64,000 bases of DNA from Pseudolabrys sp. (GCA_030684935.1 JAUXXH010000019.1:1-64000); one strand, 5' to 3'. Positions 46,329-54,820 are shown, counted from the first letter of the stretch. Notes: generated by a model not told the origin, from the sequence alone. Numbers and translations: made by a program.

Positions 46329-47628
46329 TAAAAAATCCACCTTGGCCGACACGCTGGTTGCCGAATATTTCGCGGTGCGCGACGGCCGGCTGATCGCCGG
46401 CGGTATCGCCGTCGACGAGTTGGCCGAGCGCTTCGGCACGCCGCTGTTCGTCTATGATGCCGGCGTGATGCGAAAGAGCTTTGCGCGCCTGTCGGAGGCC
46501 GTCGCCGGCTTTGCCGAGATCTATTTTTCCATCAAGGCCAATCCCAACCCCGCGGTCGCCGCCATCTTCGTGGCGCAGGGCGCCGGCATCGAGATCGCCT
46601 CGGCCGGCGAATATGCCCGCGCGCGCCGCGCCGGCGCCGATCCGATGCGCATTTTGTTCGCCGGCCCCGGCAAGAGCGACGGCGAACTCGATTACGTCAT
46701 TGCCGGCGGCATCGGCGAAATCCATCTCGAGAGCTTCGAGGAGATCGCCCAGGTCGAGGCCATCGCCCAGCGGCGTGGCCAAAAGGTGCCCGTGTCGATC
46801 CGCATCAATCCGGTGGCGGCGGCGCAGGGCGGCGCCATGCGCATGGGCGGCAAGCCGGCGCCGTTCGGCTTCGACGAGGAGCAGATCGGCGACGTACTGC
46901 GGGCGCTGGCGGCGACGACGCATCTCGATTTCTGCGGCGTCCATTTGTTCGCCGGCACGCAGATTCTCGATGCCGATGTGCTGCTGGCGCAGTGGACCCA
47001 CGGCATCGGCGTCGCCGCCAGCATCGCGCGGCAGGCGGAGCGTCCGCTGCACTCAATCGACCTCGGCGGCGGGCTTGGCATTCCCTATTACACGGGAGAC
47101 GGTGTGCTGGATCTGGACCGCGTGCGCGCCGGCATCCCCGCCCTTCAGCAGGCGCTGCGGGGCGAGCCGCTGATCCGCGATTCCCGCGTCGTGGTCGAGC
47201 CCGGCCGTTATCTCGCCGGCCCATCGGGGCTCTATGTCGCGCGCGTCATTGCGAGCAAGGTGTCACGCGGCCAGCGTTTCCTGATCACCGATGGCGGCAT
47301 GCATCACCACCTCGCCGCCTCCGGCAATCTCGGCCAGGTCATCAAGCGCGATTATCCCGTCATCGCTCCCGCCCGCATGGATGCAGCCGAATTGTCGCCG
47401 TGTTCGGTGGTCGGGCCGTTGTGCACGCCGCTCGATACGCTGGCGCGCAAGACCGACATGCCGGACCTGAAGGCCGGCGACCTGATCGCGGTCATGCAGT
47501 CCGGCGCCTATGGGCTCTCCGCCAGCCCGTCCGGCTTCCTCAGCCATCCGCAGCCGGCCGAAGTCGTGGTTGGCGATGGCCAGGCCATCGTCGTGCGCGA
47601 GCGCGAAAAACTCGAGCCGCTGCCCTAA
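46315..47628 (+). CDS. PLP-dependent decarboxylase, fold III (exosortase-A-associated type)
   Basis: A 437-residue alanine-racemase-fold decarboxylase related to diaminopimelate/ornithine decarboxylases. PLP lysine K74 is in YFSIKANPNP; LDLGGGLGIPYY binds the phosphate, EPGRYLAGPSG and VSRGQRFLITDGGMHHHLA follow, and the cysteine motif is SVVGPLCTPLDTLA. The last two segments match TIGR03099 (exosortase A system-associated) much better than LysA. The start overlaps the ligase gene by 14 bp. It should decarboxylate a free or carrier-bound amino acid; no exosortase gene is found in the window. Confidence 0.87.
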   Translation: MSAPDKKSTLADTLVAEYFAVRDGRLIAGGIAVDELAERFGTPLFVYDAGVMRKSFARLSEAVAGFAEIYFSIKANPNPAVAAIFVAQGAGIEIASAGEYARARRAGADPMRILFAGPGKSDGELDYVIAGGIGEIHLESFEEIAQVEAIAQRRGQKVPVSIRINPVAAAQGGAMRMGGKPAPFGFDEEQIGDVLRALAATTHLDFCGVHLFAGTQILDADVLLAQWTHGIGVAASIARQAERPLHSIDLGGGLGIPYYTGDGVLDLDRVRAGIPALQQALRGEPLIRDSRVVVEPGRYLAGPSGLYVARVIASKVSRGQRFLITDGGMHHHLAASGNLGQVIKRDYPVIAPARMDAAELSPCSVVGPLCTPLDTLARKTDMPDLKAGDLIAVMQSGAYGLSASPSGFLSHPQPAEVVVGDGQAIVVREREKLEPLP

Positions 47629-47631
47629 ACG

Positions 47632-48909
47632 TCAGCCGCCGGCCGCTTCGACCGTATCCTCGAAATTCCGCAGGCCGTTGCGCGGCGCCGACACCAGCAC
47701 CGACATGTTGCCGGGCGGGTGCTGGTTCTTCCACATCATGGTGTGCGCCTTCGGGATTTCCATCCACGGGAAGGTCTTCGACAGGCACGGGTCGATGCGG
47801 CGCTCGAGCACAAAGCGGTTGGCTTGGCTAGCCTGCTTCAAATGCGCGAAGTGCGAGCCCTGGATGCGCTTCTGCCGCATCCAGACGTAACGGGCATCGA
47901 AGGTAATGTTGAAGCCCGTGGTGCCGGCGCAGAACACCACCATGCCGCCGCGCTTGACCACCATGCACGACACCGGGAACGTCGCCTCGCCCGGATGTTC
48001 GAACACGATGTCGACGTCGCGCTTGCCGGTGATATCCCAGATCGCCTTGCCGAAACGGCGCGCTTCCTTGGCCCAGTCGTTGAACTCGGCCGAATTCACC
48101 TGCGGCAGCTGGCCCCAGCAGTTGAATTCCTTGCGGTTGATGGCGCCCTTGGCGCCGAGATTGAAGACGTATTCCATCTTCGATTCGTCGGACACGACCG
48201 CGATGGCATTGGCGCCGGAGGCGGCGACCAGCTGAATGCCGAATACGCCGAGGCCGCCCGAGGCGCCCCAGACCAGCACGTTGTCGCCGGGCTTCAGCGT
48301 GTGCGGCGAATGGCCGAACAGCATGCGGTAGGCAGTCGCCAGCGTCAGCGTGTAGCAGGCTGATTCTTCCCAGGTCAGATGCGCGGGCTTTTGCATCAGT
48401 TGCCGCGACTGCACGCGGCAGAACTGCGCGAACGAACCGTCCGGCGTTTCGTAACCCCAGATGCGCTGCGACGGCGACAGCAGCGGATCGCCGCCATTGC
48501 AGTCCTCGTCGTCGCCGTCGTCCTGGTTACAATGGACGATGACTTCGTCGCCGATCTTCCAGCGCTTCACCTTGGAGCCAACCGCCCAGACGATACCCGA
48601 GGCATCCGACCCGGCGATATGATAGGGCTGCTTGTGCACATTGAACGGCGTGATCGGCTGGCCGAGGCCGGCCCAGATGCCGTTGTAATTGACGCCCGCC
48701 GCCATCACGAGAACGAGCACGTCCTCTTCACCGATCGGCCACGTCGGCACCTGTTCGATCTGGAATGATGTCTCTGGCGGCCCGTGACGATCCTGGCGGA
48801 TCACCCAGGCGTGCATTTTTTCCGGCACATGGCCGAGCGGCGGAATTTCACCGACATCGTAGAGGTCTTTGAGCGGAGCGACGCTCCGCATGGAGGCGGC
48901 AGCCGGCAT
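47632..48909 (-). CDS. ccr: Crotonyl-CoA carboxylase/reductase
   Basis: A 425-residue medium-chain-dehydrogenase-fold enzyme that reductively carboxylates crotonyl-CoA to (2S)-ethylmalonyl-CoA with NADPH and CO2, the key step of the ethylmalonyl-CoA pathway. Diagnostic segments: KMHAWVIRQDRHGPPETSFQ, VIVHCNQDDGDDEDCNGGDP, VLVWGASGGLGVFGIQL and FEHPGEATFPVS. AGGGAGAG precedes the ATG at 48909 (MPAAASMRSVAPLKDL); a longer open frame to 49164 runs through the promoter region and is rejected. It is divergent from ecm, 221 bp apart. Confidence 0.96.
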   Translation of the reverse strand: MPAAASMRSVAPLKDLYDVGEIPPLGHVPEKMHAWVIRQDRHGPPETSFQIEQVPTWPIGEEDVLVLVMAAGVNYNGIWAGLGQPITPFNVHKQPYHIAGSDASGIVWAVGSKVKRWKIGDEVIVHCNQDDGDDEDCNGGDPLLSPSQRIWGYETPDGSFAQFCRVQSRQLMQKPAHLTWEESACYTLTLATAYRMLFGHSPHTLKPGDNVLVWGASGGLGVFGIQLVAASGANAIAVVSDESKMEYVFNLGAKGAINRKEFNCWGQLPQVNSAEFNDWAKEARRFGKAIWDITGKRDVDIVFEHPGEATFPVSCMVVKRGGMVVFCAGTTGFNITFDARYVWMRQKRIQGSHFAHLKQASQANRFVLERRIDPCLSKTFPWMEIPKAHTMMWKNQHPPGNMSVLVSAPRNGLRNFEDTVEAAGG

Positions 48910-48953
48910 CAGCACTCTCCCTGGACAGACGGCAAAGTGTGACGCAATTGATG

Positions 48954-49058
48954 CTGCAACGCAATATCGAGATTTTGACGCCCTCGAAGGGCTCTGGGAG
49001 GCCCAAACGATGCGCCCGGGCGGGCCCGCTGCAACGGCGTTTCCATGTTGCAATGCAA
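48954..49058. promoter_or_regulatory. Candidate shared operators in the ccr/ecm divergent region
   Basis: TTGCAATGCAA at 49048-49058 is a perfect odd palindrome; CTGCAACGCAA at 48954-48964 matches it at 9 of 11 positions and lies 45-55 bp upstream of ccr. A weaker relative is at 49029-49039. The TGCA-N-TGCA core equals that in front of mcd. Motifs containing TTTGCAAA are known for ScfR/RamB-type regulators of acyl-CoA metabolism, a possible but unproven match. Confidence 0.45.
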
Positions 49059-49130
49059 AAACATACGGTCCACACTTGGAGCGGACTTGGGCGAGACCAT
49101 TGCTGTGACGCAGCCGGCGATCCGTATCCC

Positions 49131-51143
49131 ATGAACGAGCAAACCAAAATCGACGCTGCCGCACGCGCCAAACCGGTGCGCGACAAGCCGTGGATGTTCC
49201 GCACTTATGCGGGCCATTCCACCGCCAAGGATTCCAACGCGCTCTATCGCAAGAACCTGTCCAAGGGACAGACCGGCCTGTCGGTCGCCTTCGATCTGCC
49301 GACGCAGACCGGCTACGATAGCGACCACGTGCTGTCGCGCGGCGAAGTCGGCAAGGTCGGCGTGCCGGTCAATCACCTCGGCGACATGCGCGCGCTGTTC
49401 GACCAGATCCCGCTTGCCACCATGAACACCTCGATGACCATCAACGCCACGGCGGCGTGGCTGATGGCGCTCTACATTGCGGTGGCCGACGAACAGGGCG
49501 CGCCCCGCACCGCGCTGACCGGCACCATTCAGAACGACATCATCAAGGAATACCTGTCGCGCGGCACCTACGTGTTTCCGCCGGCGCCCTCGATGCGGCT
49601 GATCAAGGACATCGCGATCTTCACGACGAGCGAATTGCCGAAGTGGAATCCGATGAACATCTGCTCCTACCACTTGCAGGAGGCCGGCGCGACGCCGGTG
49701 CAGGAACTGGCCTATGCGCTCGCCACCGCCATCGCCGTGCTCGATACGGTGAAGGCGTCGGGCGAGGTGACCCAGGAAAAGTTCGGCGAGGTGGTCGGCC
49801 GCATCTCGTTCTTCGTCAACGCCGGCATGCGGTTCATCACCGAAATCTGCAAGATGCGCGCCTTCGTCGAACTGTGGGACGAGATCACACGCACGCGCTA
49901 CGGTATCACCGATCCGAAGCAGCGGCTGTTCCGCTACGGCGTGCAGGTCAACTCGCTGGGGCTGACCGAGCCGCAGCCGGAGAACAACGTCGCCCGCATC
50001 CTGATCGAAATGCTGGCGGTGACGCTGTCGAAAAACGCCCGCGCCCGCGCCGTGCAACTGCCGGCGTGGAACGAGGCGCTCGGCCTGCCGCGGCCGTGGG
50101 ACCAGCAGTGGTCGCTGCGCATGCAGCAGATCCTAGCCTTCGAGACTGACCTGCTTGAGTTCGGCGACATCTTCGACGGCTCGGCCGAGATGAAGCGCAA
50201 GGTCGATGCGCTCAAGGCGGAGGCGATGGAAGAGCTCGCCAATATCGAGGCGATGGGCGGCGCCATTGCCGCAGTCGAAAGCGGCTACATGAAGCAGCGG
50301 CTGGTGGAGTCCAACAGCGCGCGTTTTGAGGGCATCGAGCGCGGTGAGCAGATCGTCGTCGGCGTCAACAAGTATCTCGAGACCGAGCCTTCGCCCCTGA
50401 CCGGCGGCATCGACGCCATCATGACCGTGTCGGAAGACGCCGAGCGCGACCAGCTTGAGCGGCTGGAAGCGTGGCGTGCGTCGCGCGACCCGAAAGCCGT
50501 CGCCGCCGCATTGGCTGAACTAAAGCGCGCCGCCGTCACCGGCACCAACATCATGCCGCCGTCGATCGCCTGCGCCAAGGCCGGCGTCACCACCGGCGAA
50601 TGGGGCTGGACGCTGCGCGAGGCGTTCGGCGAATACCGCGCGCCGACCGGCGTCGGCAACGCCATGCGCAACGATGTCGACGGGCTCGACGACATCCGCG
50701 GCGAGGTCGACCGCGTGTCGCGCAAGCTCGGCCGCCGGCTGACGTTTCTGGTCGGCAAGCCGGGCCTCGATGGGCATTCCAACGGCGCCGAGCAGATCGC
50801 GGTGCGGGCGCGCGATTCCGGCATGCAGGTGGTCTATCAGGGCATCCGGCTGACGCCGGAGGAAATCGTTGACGCCGCGCGCGAACAGAACGCGCATGTC
50901 ATCGGCCTGTCGGTGCTGTCGGGCAGCCATCTGCCGTTGGTGGCCGACGTGGTGGCGCGGATGAAGGCGGCCGGCATGACCATCCCGCTGGTGGTCGGCG
51001 GCATCATTCCGCCGGAGGACGCCGACGCCCTGGAGAAATCCGGCGTCGCCGCGGTCTACACGCCCAAGGACTTCGAGCTGAACCGCATCATGTCGGATGT
51101 TGTGCGGATCGTTGAGCGCGCCAATGGCGTGAGTAATGTGTAG
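49131..51143 (+). CDS. ecm: Ethylmalonyl-CoA mutase (coenzyme B12-dependent)
   Basis: A 670-residue single-chain B12 mutase that converts (2R)-ethylmalonyl-CoA to methylsuccinyl-CoA. The N-terminal catalytic barrel shows the Ecm-type opening WMFRTYAGHSTAKDSNALYR and AFDLPTQTGYDSDHVLSRGE, which differs from methylmalonyl-CoA mutase. The C-terminal cobalamin-binding domain has KPGLDGHSNGAEQ (D-x-H-x-x-G, lower axial histidine), LSVLSGSHLPL and VVGGIIPP. The ATG at 49131 fits the family N-terminus; an upstream extension to 48939 overlaps the promoter region. It is divergent from ccr and functionally linked to mcd. Confidence 0.95.
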   Translation: MNEQTKIDAAARAKPVRDKPWMFRTYAGHSTAKDSNALYRKNLSKGQTGLSVAFDLPTQTGYDSDHVLSRGEVGKVGVPVNHLGDMRALFDQIPLATMNTSMTINATAAWLMALYIAVADEQGAPRTALTGTIQNDIIKEYLSRGTYVFPPAPSMRLIKDIAIFTTSELPKWNPMNICSYHLQEAGATPVQELAYALATAIAVLDTVKASGEVTQEKFGEVVGRISFFVNAGMRFITEICKMRAFVELWDEITRTRYGITDPKQRLFRYGVQVNSLGLTEPQPENNVARILIEMLAVTLSKNARARAVQLPAWNEALGLPRPWDQQWSLRMQQILAFETDLLEFGDIFDGSAEMKRKVDALKAEAMEELANIEAMGGAIAAVESGYMKQRLVESNSARFEGIERGEQIVVGVNKYLETEPSPLTGGIDAIMTVSEDAERDQLERLEAWRASRDPKAVAAALAELKRAAVTGTNIMPPSIACAKAGVTTGEWGWTLREAFGEYRAPTGVGNAMRNDVDGLDDIRGEVDRVSRKLGRRLTFLVGKPGLDGHSNGAEQIAVRARDSGMQVVYQGIRLTPEEIVDAAREQNAHVIGLSVLSGSHLPLVADVVARMKAAGMTIPLVVGGIIPPEDADALEKSGVAAVYTPKDFELNRIMSDVVRIVERANGVSNV

Positions 51144-51163
51144 CGGCCGCACAAACTAACGAT

Positions 51164-51251
51164 TGTCATGGCCGGGCTTGTCCCGGCCATCCCGCTTAGG
51201 AGAGCACAGCGCGTCCTAAGCGGGATCACCGGGACAAGCCCGGTGATGACA
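51164..51251. repeat. Dispersed palindromic repeat, family I (near-perfect long hairpin)
   Basis: The left arm tgtcatggccgggcttgt-cccggccat-cccgcttagga faces the right arm tcctaagcggg-at-caccgggacaag-cccggtgatgaca across a 12-base loop, so the whole 88 bp can form one long hairpin. Its right arm encodes the last residues and stop codon of the neighbouring histidine kinase gene. Confidence 0.85.
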
Positions 51252-52416
51252 GAAGGGCCAGCACCTCCGCCAGCCGGCTCGGACTGACCGGTTTGACGAA
51301 ATAGAAATCCATCCCCGCCGCCTTTGCGGCCGTCTCATCGGTGCTGCTGCCGCGGCCGGAAATGCCGATCACCGGGACCTGTCCCGCCGTGCCCGGCAGC
51401 GCGCGGATCGCCTGTGTCGCCGCGATGCCGTCGAGCCCGGGCAGCGTCACGTCCATCAACACCGCGTCATAGCCGCCCCGCGCCGCCGCCTTGACCGCCA
51501 CGTCGCCGGTCTCGGCGAAATCGACGTCATGACCGAGTTCGCGCAAAATCGTTTTCATCACCACGCGGCCGTATGGATTGTCCTCGGCGCACAGCAGCTT
51601 CAATGCGCGGCCAGCACCGGCGCGCGTGCCGCCGCGTTCCGGCAAGGGAGCCGCAATACGGTCGACCAGAACGGAGAGCGTGAAGCTGCTGCCGCGGCCG
51701 GGCCTGCTGACGACCTTGAGGTCGCCGCCCATCGCCTTGGCGATGCGCTTGACGAAGCTCAGGCCGAGCCCGGCGCCGCCATAGCGCCGCGCCACATCGA
51801 CGCTGGCCTGCGCGAACGGCCGGAACAGCGATTTCAGCTCCGCCGCGCTGATGCCGATGCCGCTGTCGGCGACAGTGAAGGTCAGTTGCACGCGGGCCTT
51901 GGCCGCCGGCTTTGCCGTCACGGCGAAGCGAACGCCGCCGGCGTGGGTGAACTTCACCGCGTTGTCGGCGAGGTTCTCCAGCGCGGCGCGCAGCCGCACG
52001 GCATCGCCGCCGACCAGCGCCGGCAGGTCAGACGCGATCGCGATCTGCGCCGTGATGTTGCGGTTGCCGGCGCGCGCCGCCAGACCTTGCGCGACCGCTT
52101 CGGCGAGGTCGCGCGGCGAGAACGGTTCGCGGCGCAGCACGAGGCCCGCCGCCTCGGCCCTGGTGGCATCGACGATCAGCCCGGTGAGCGCCGCCAGATG
52201 ATCGGCGCCGCTTTTGATGGCGTTGGCCCACTCGCGCTCGCGCGCGCCGAGATCGGAGGCCGCCAGCAATTCGGCCAGCGCCACCATGCCGGTCAGCGGT
52301 GTGCGCAGGTCATGCGCGATGCCGGCGAGCGCCGCCTCGATCGCGCGTGCGTCGGGCGCCGCCACCGTGGCCGCGCGTGCGCGCGTGGTGCGCTTGCTGG
52401 TCTTGCGTTTCGCCAT
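51226..52416 (-). CDS. Cytoplasmic hybrid histidine kinase / response regulator
   Basis: A 396-residue protein: lysine/arginine-rich N-terminus, HisKA domain with phospho-histidine H35 in GIAHDLRTPLTG, HATPase domain (ALENLADNAVKF, VADSGIGIS, YGGAGLGLSFVKRIAKAMGG, GRGSSFTL) and a C-terminal receiver domain with CAEDNPYG, D322 in VLMDVTLPG and the conserved lysine in YFVKPVSP. It has no membrane or sensor domain, so input must come from a partner protein. The C-terminal residues LSSPGLSR and the stop codon are supplied by the palindromic repeat at 51164. No cognate regulator gene is adjacent. Confidence 0.92.
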   Translation of the reverse strand: MAKRKTSKRTTRARAATVAAPDARAIEAALAGIAHDLRTPLTGMVALAELLAASDLGAREREWANAIKSGADHLAALTGLIVDATRAEAAGLVLRREPFSPRDLAEAVAQGLAARAGNRNITAQIAIASDLPALVGGDAVRLRAALENLADNAVKFTHAGGVRFAVTAKPAAKARVQLTFTVADSGIGISAAELKSLFRPFAQASVDVARRYGGAGLGLSFVKRIAKAMGGDLKVVSRPGRGSSFTLSVLVDRIAAPLPERGGTRAGAGRALKLLCAEDNPYGRVVMKTILRELGHDVDFAETGDVAVKAAARGGYDAVLMDVTLPGLDGIAATQAIRALPGTAGQVPVIGISGRGSSTDETAAKAAGMDFYFVKPVSPSRLAEVLALLSSPGLSR

Positions 52417-52457
52417 TCATCCCCGCCCGTCAGCCGACCATGGCACGGGCGGATGGC

Positions 52458-53321
52458 TCAATCGAGCCCGGTCATTTTCCGGATAGCGGCAGCGGTGACG
52501 CCCTGCTGGCGCAACTCGCGCAGGCCCGTGGCTTGCGTCGATTTCGACAGCTTGCCGCCGTCGGCATCGAGGAGCAGGCGGTGGTGATGGTAGGCGGGCT
52601 GCGGCAGGCCGAGCAGGGTTTGCAGCAGCCGGTGCACGCTGGTGGCGTGGAACAGGTCGCGGCCGCGCACGACATGCGTCACGCCCTGCGCCGCATCGTC
52701 CACGACGACGGCGAGGTGATAGCTGGTCGGCGTTTCCTTGCGCGCCAGGATGACGTCGCCCCAGGCGGCCGGATCGGCGGGGATGCGGCCGGTTTCCCCG
52801 GACGGTCCCTGCCCGGTTTCGGTCCAGGTCAGGTCACCTACGCGCGAAACCGCGGCTGCCATGTCGAGCCGCAGCGCATAGGGTTCGCCGCCTTGCATCC
52901 GGCGGGCGCGCTCGGCACCGGACATTGTCCTGGCGTCGCCCGGATAGAGCGGCGCGCCATCGGGATCTTGCGGCCAATCCATCCCGCGCTCGGCGACCAG
53001 CCGTGCGATGTCAGCACGGCTTTCGAAACTCGGGTAGACCAGCCCCATCGCCTCGAGCCGCGCCAGCGCCCCGCGATAGGCCGCGAAGTGTTCCGACTGC
53101 CGCCGCACTGGCTGTTCCCACACGAGGCCGAGCCAGGCCAGATCCTCAAGGATCGCCGCCTCGTATTCCGGCCGGCATCGCGTCGCGTCGATGTCTTCGA
53201 CCCGCAGCAGCAGCCGGCCGCCCGCCGCGGCCGCCATCCCGGCATTGAGCAACGCCGACAGCGCATGGCCGAGATGCAGATAGCCGTTCGGCGACGGCGC
53301 GAAGCGGAAAACGGGTGGCAT
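52458..53321 (-). CDS. gluQRS: Glutamyl-Q tRNA(Asp) synthetase
   Basis: A 287-residue truncated paralogue of glutamyl-tRNA synthetase lacking the anticodon-binding domain. Members attach glutamate to queuosine at position 34 of tRNA-Asp. The HIGH motif is PNGYLHLGHALS and KMSKS is GGKLSKSTQ. The usual zinc-binding cysteines after YP are replaced (LVYPSFESRADI), so the zinc site seen in the Escherichia coli enzyme seems lost. The ATG at 53321 fits the family start. Divergent from the glycosylase gene. Confidence 0.92.
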   Translation of the reverse strand: MPPVFRFAPSPNGYLHLGHALSALLNAGMAAAAGGRLLLRVEDIDATRCRPEYEAAILEDLAWLGLVWEQPVRRQSEHFAAYRGALARLEAMGLVYPSFESRADIARLVAERGMDWPQDPDGAPLYPGDARTMSGAERARRMQGGEPYALRLDMAAAVSRVGDLTWTETGQGPSGETGRIPADPAAWGDVILARKETPTSYHLAVVVDDAAQGVTHVVRGRDLFHATSVHRLLQTLLGLPQPAYHHHRLLLDADGGKLSKSTQATGLRELRQQGVTAAAIRKMTGLD

Positions 53322-53361
53322 TATTTGTCATTGCCAAGATTGTTGCGAAACGCCAAATGCA

Positions 53362-53440
53362 TTCTCCGCTCATTCCCACGAAAGCGGGAATCCAGTGATT
53401 GCAGCCTCGCCTGGGTCCGCTTCTGCGGGGACGAGCGGAA
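53362..53440. repeat. Dispersed repeat, family III (ttcccacgaaagcgggaa type)
   Basis: Outer arms ttctccgctcattccc and ggggacgagcggaa enclose the inner palindromes ttcccacgaaagcgggaa and tccgcttctgcggg. Its reverse complement would read FPRKRES in one frame, a peptide often seen where such repeats are translated. It lies in the divergent promoter region of gluQRS and the glycosylase gene. Confidence 0.6.
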
Positions 53441-53466
53441 GCAAGGGGACCGGCGGCACGGAAAGA

Positions 53467-54156
53467 ATGACCCACTTCCTTCATACCGAAGACGACCTCC
53501 AGGCCGGCCTCGCGCAGCTGATCGCGCGCGATCCGCGGCTGCAGGCGGTCGCCGACAAGGCAGGGGCCGAGTTCACCCTGCGCCGCCGCGACGGCGGCTA
53601 TGCCGGCCTCTGCGCCATCGTCTGCGGCCAGCAATTGTCGGTCGCCAGCGCCGCGGCCATCCGCGACCGGCTGTTCGCCGCCTTCGATCCGTTTCACCAC
53701 GACACCGTACGCCTCGCGCGCGCCGACAAGCTGAAGCGGCTCGGCCTGTCCAACGCCAAGATCAAGGCGATCAAGGAAATCGGCAAGGCGGTGTCGCGGC
53801 AGCACATCGATCTCACCGCCGTCGGCGACATGCCCGCGGACGATGCGCACGCCGCGCTGGTCGCGCTGCACGGCGTCGGGCCCTGGACCGCCGATATCTA
53901 CCTGCTGTTCTGCCTCGGCCATGCCGACGCCTTTCCGGCCGGCGACCTCGCGGTGCAGGAGGCTGCGCGCATCGCCTTCAAGCTGCGGCAACGCCCGGAC
54001 GCCAAGGCGCTGGCGAGAATGGCCGAGCGCTGGCGGCCGTGGCGCGGCGTAGCCGCGCACCTGCTGTGGGCCTATTATCACGCGGTGAAGAAACGCGACG
54101 GCGTACTGGCCGGCGACATCAAGCCCCCCGCGAAAAGGAAATCCGCCAATGGCTGA
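53467..54156 (+). CDS. DNA-3-methyladenine glycosylase II family (AlkA-like, HhH-GPD)
   Basis: A 229-residue helix-hairpin-helix base-excision glycosylase that removes alkylated bases. The hairpin and catalytic region is LVALHGVGPWTADIYLLF followed by AFPAGDLAVQEA, whose aspartate (D in AGDLAV) is the expected catalytic residue. There is no iron-sulfur cysteine loop, and the N-terminal AlkA beta domain is missing, as in many bacterial AlkA-like enzymes. The ATG at 53467 follows CGGAAAG; upstream codons come from a repeat. The gene overlaps the hydrolase gene by 8 bp. Confidence 0.9.
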   Translation: MTHFLHTEDDLQAGLAQLIARDPRLQAVADKAGAEFTLRRRDGGYAGLCAIVCGQQLSVASAAAIRDRLFAAFDPFHHDTVRLARADKLKRLGLSNAKIKAIKEIGKAVSRQHIDLTAVGDMPADDAHAALVALHGVGPWTADIYLLFCLGHADAFPAGDLAVQEAARIAFKLRQRPDAKALARMAERWRPWRGVAAHLLWAYYHAVKKRDGVLAGDIKPPAKRKSANG

Positions 54157-54820
54157 ACTCGACGGACCGCGCCTCGAGCCGAAATCAGGCAAGGCGGCCA
54201 ACCTGGTGGTGTTCCTGCACGGCTATGGCGCGGACGGCAACGACCTGATCGACATCGGACGGGCCTGGGCCGCGCTGCTGCCGAACGCTGCCTTCGTGTC
54301 GCCGCACGCACCACAGCCCTGCGGCCAGTCGCCGATGGGCCGCGAGTGGTTTCCGCTGACCTTCCGCGATCCGAACGAGCGCTGGACCGGCGTCAACCGG
54401 GCAACGCCCGCGCTCGACGCGTTTCTCGACGCTGAACTGAAGCGGCGCAGCCTGCCGCCGTCGGCGCTGGCGCTGGTCGGCTTCAGCCAGGGCACCATGA
54501 TGGCGCTGCACGCCGGCCTGCGCCGCGCTGCCGCCCCTGCCGCGATCGTGGGCTACTCCGGCATGTTCGTCGTGCCGGAGGACATCGACCCCGACGCCTT
54601 CGCCGCCGAGGTGCGCAGCAAGCCGCCGGTGCTGCTGATCCACGGCGATGCCGACGAGGTGATCCCGGTGCAGGCGGTTTTCCACGCTGCGCAGGGGCTG
54701 GCGGCGCTGGATGTGCCGGCCGAGTGGCATATCTCGCCAGGCATCGGCCACGGCATCGACCAGGAGGGCCTGCGCCACGGCGCGGAGTTTCTGGCCCGGC
54801 AATTTGCCCGCCGCGCATAG
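54149..54820 (+). CDS. Alpha/beta hydrolase, carboxylesterase/phospholipase family
   Basis: A 223-residue small serine hydrolase. Nucleophile serine is in LVGFSQGTMMAL, catalytic aspartate in LLIHGDADEVIP and histidine in SPGIGHGIDQEG; the oxyanion motif is VVFLHGYGADGND. The family cleaves short-chain or acyl-thio/phospholipid esters. The 8-bp overlap with the glycosylase gene implies cotranscription, though a shared pathway is not obvious. Confidence 0.9.
   Translation: MAELDGPRLEPKSGKAANLVVFLHGYGADGNDLIDIGRAWAALLPNAAFVSPHAPQPCGQSPMGREWFPLTFRDPNERWTGVNRATPALDAFLDAELKRRSLPPSALALVGFSQGTMMALHAGLRRAAAPAAIVGYSGMFVVPEDIDPDAFAAEVRSKPPVLLIHGDADEVIPVQAVFHAAQGLAALDVPAEWHISPGIGHGIDQEGLRHGAEFLARQFARRA

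Noticed and set aside
48910..49130. Cobalamin riboswitch upstream of the B12-dependent ecm gene
   Set aside because: I cannot find a B12 box or the long conserved core in the 221-bp region; only palindromic protein-binding-type sites are seen.
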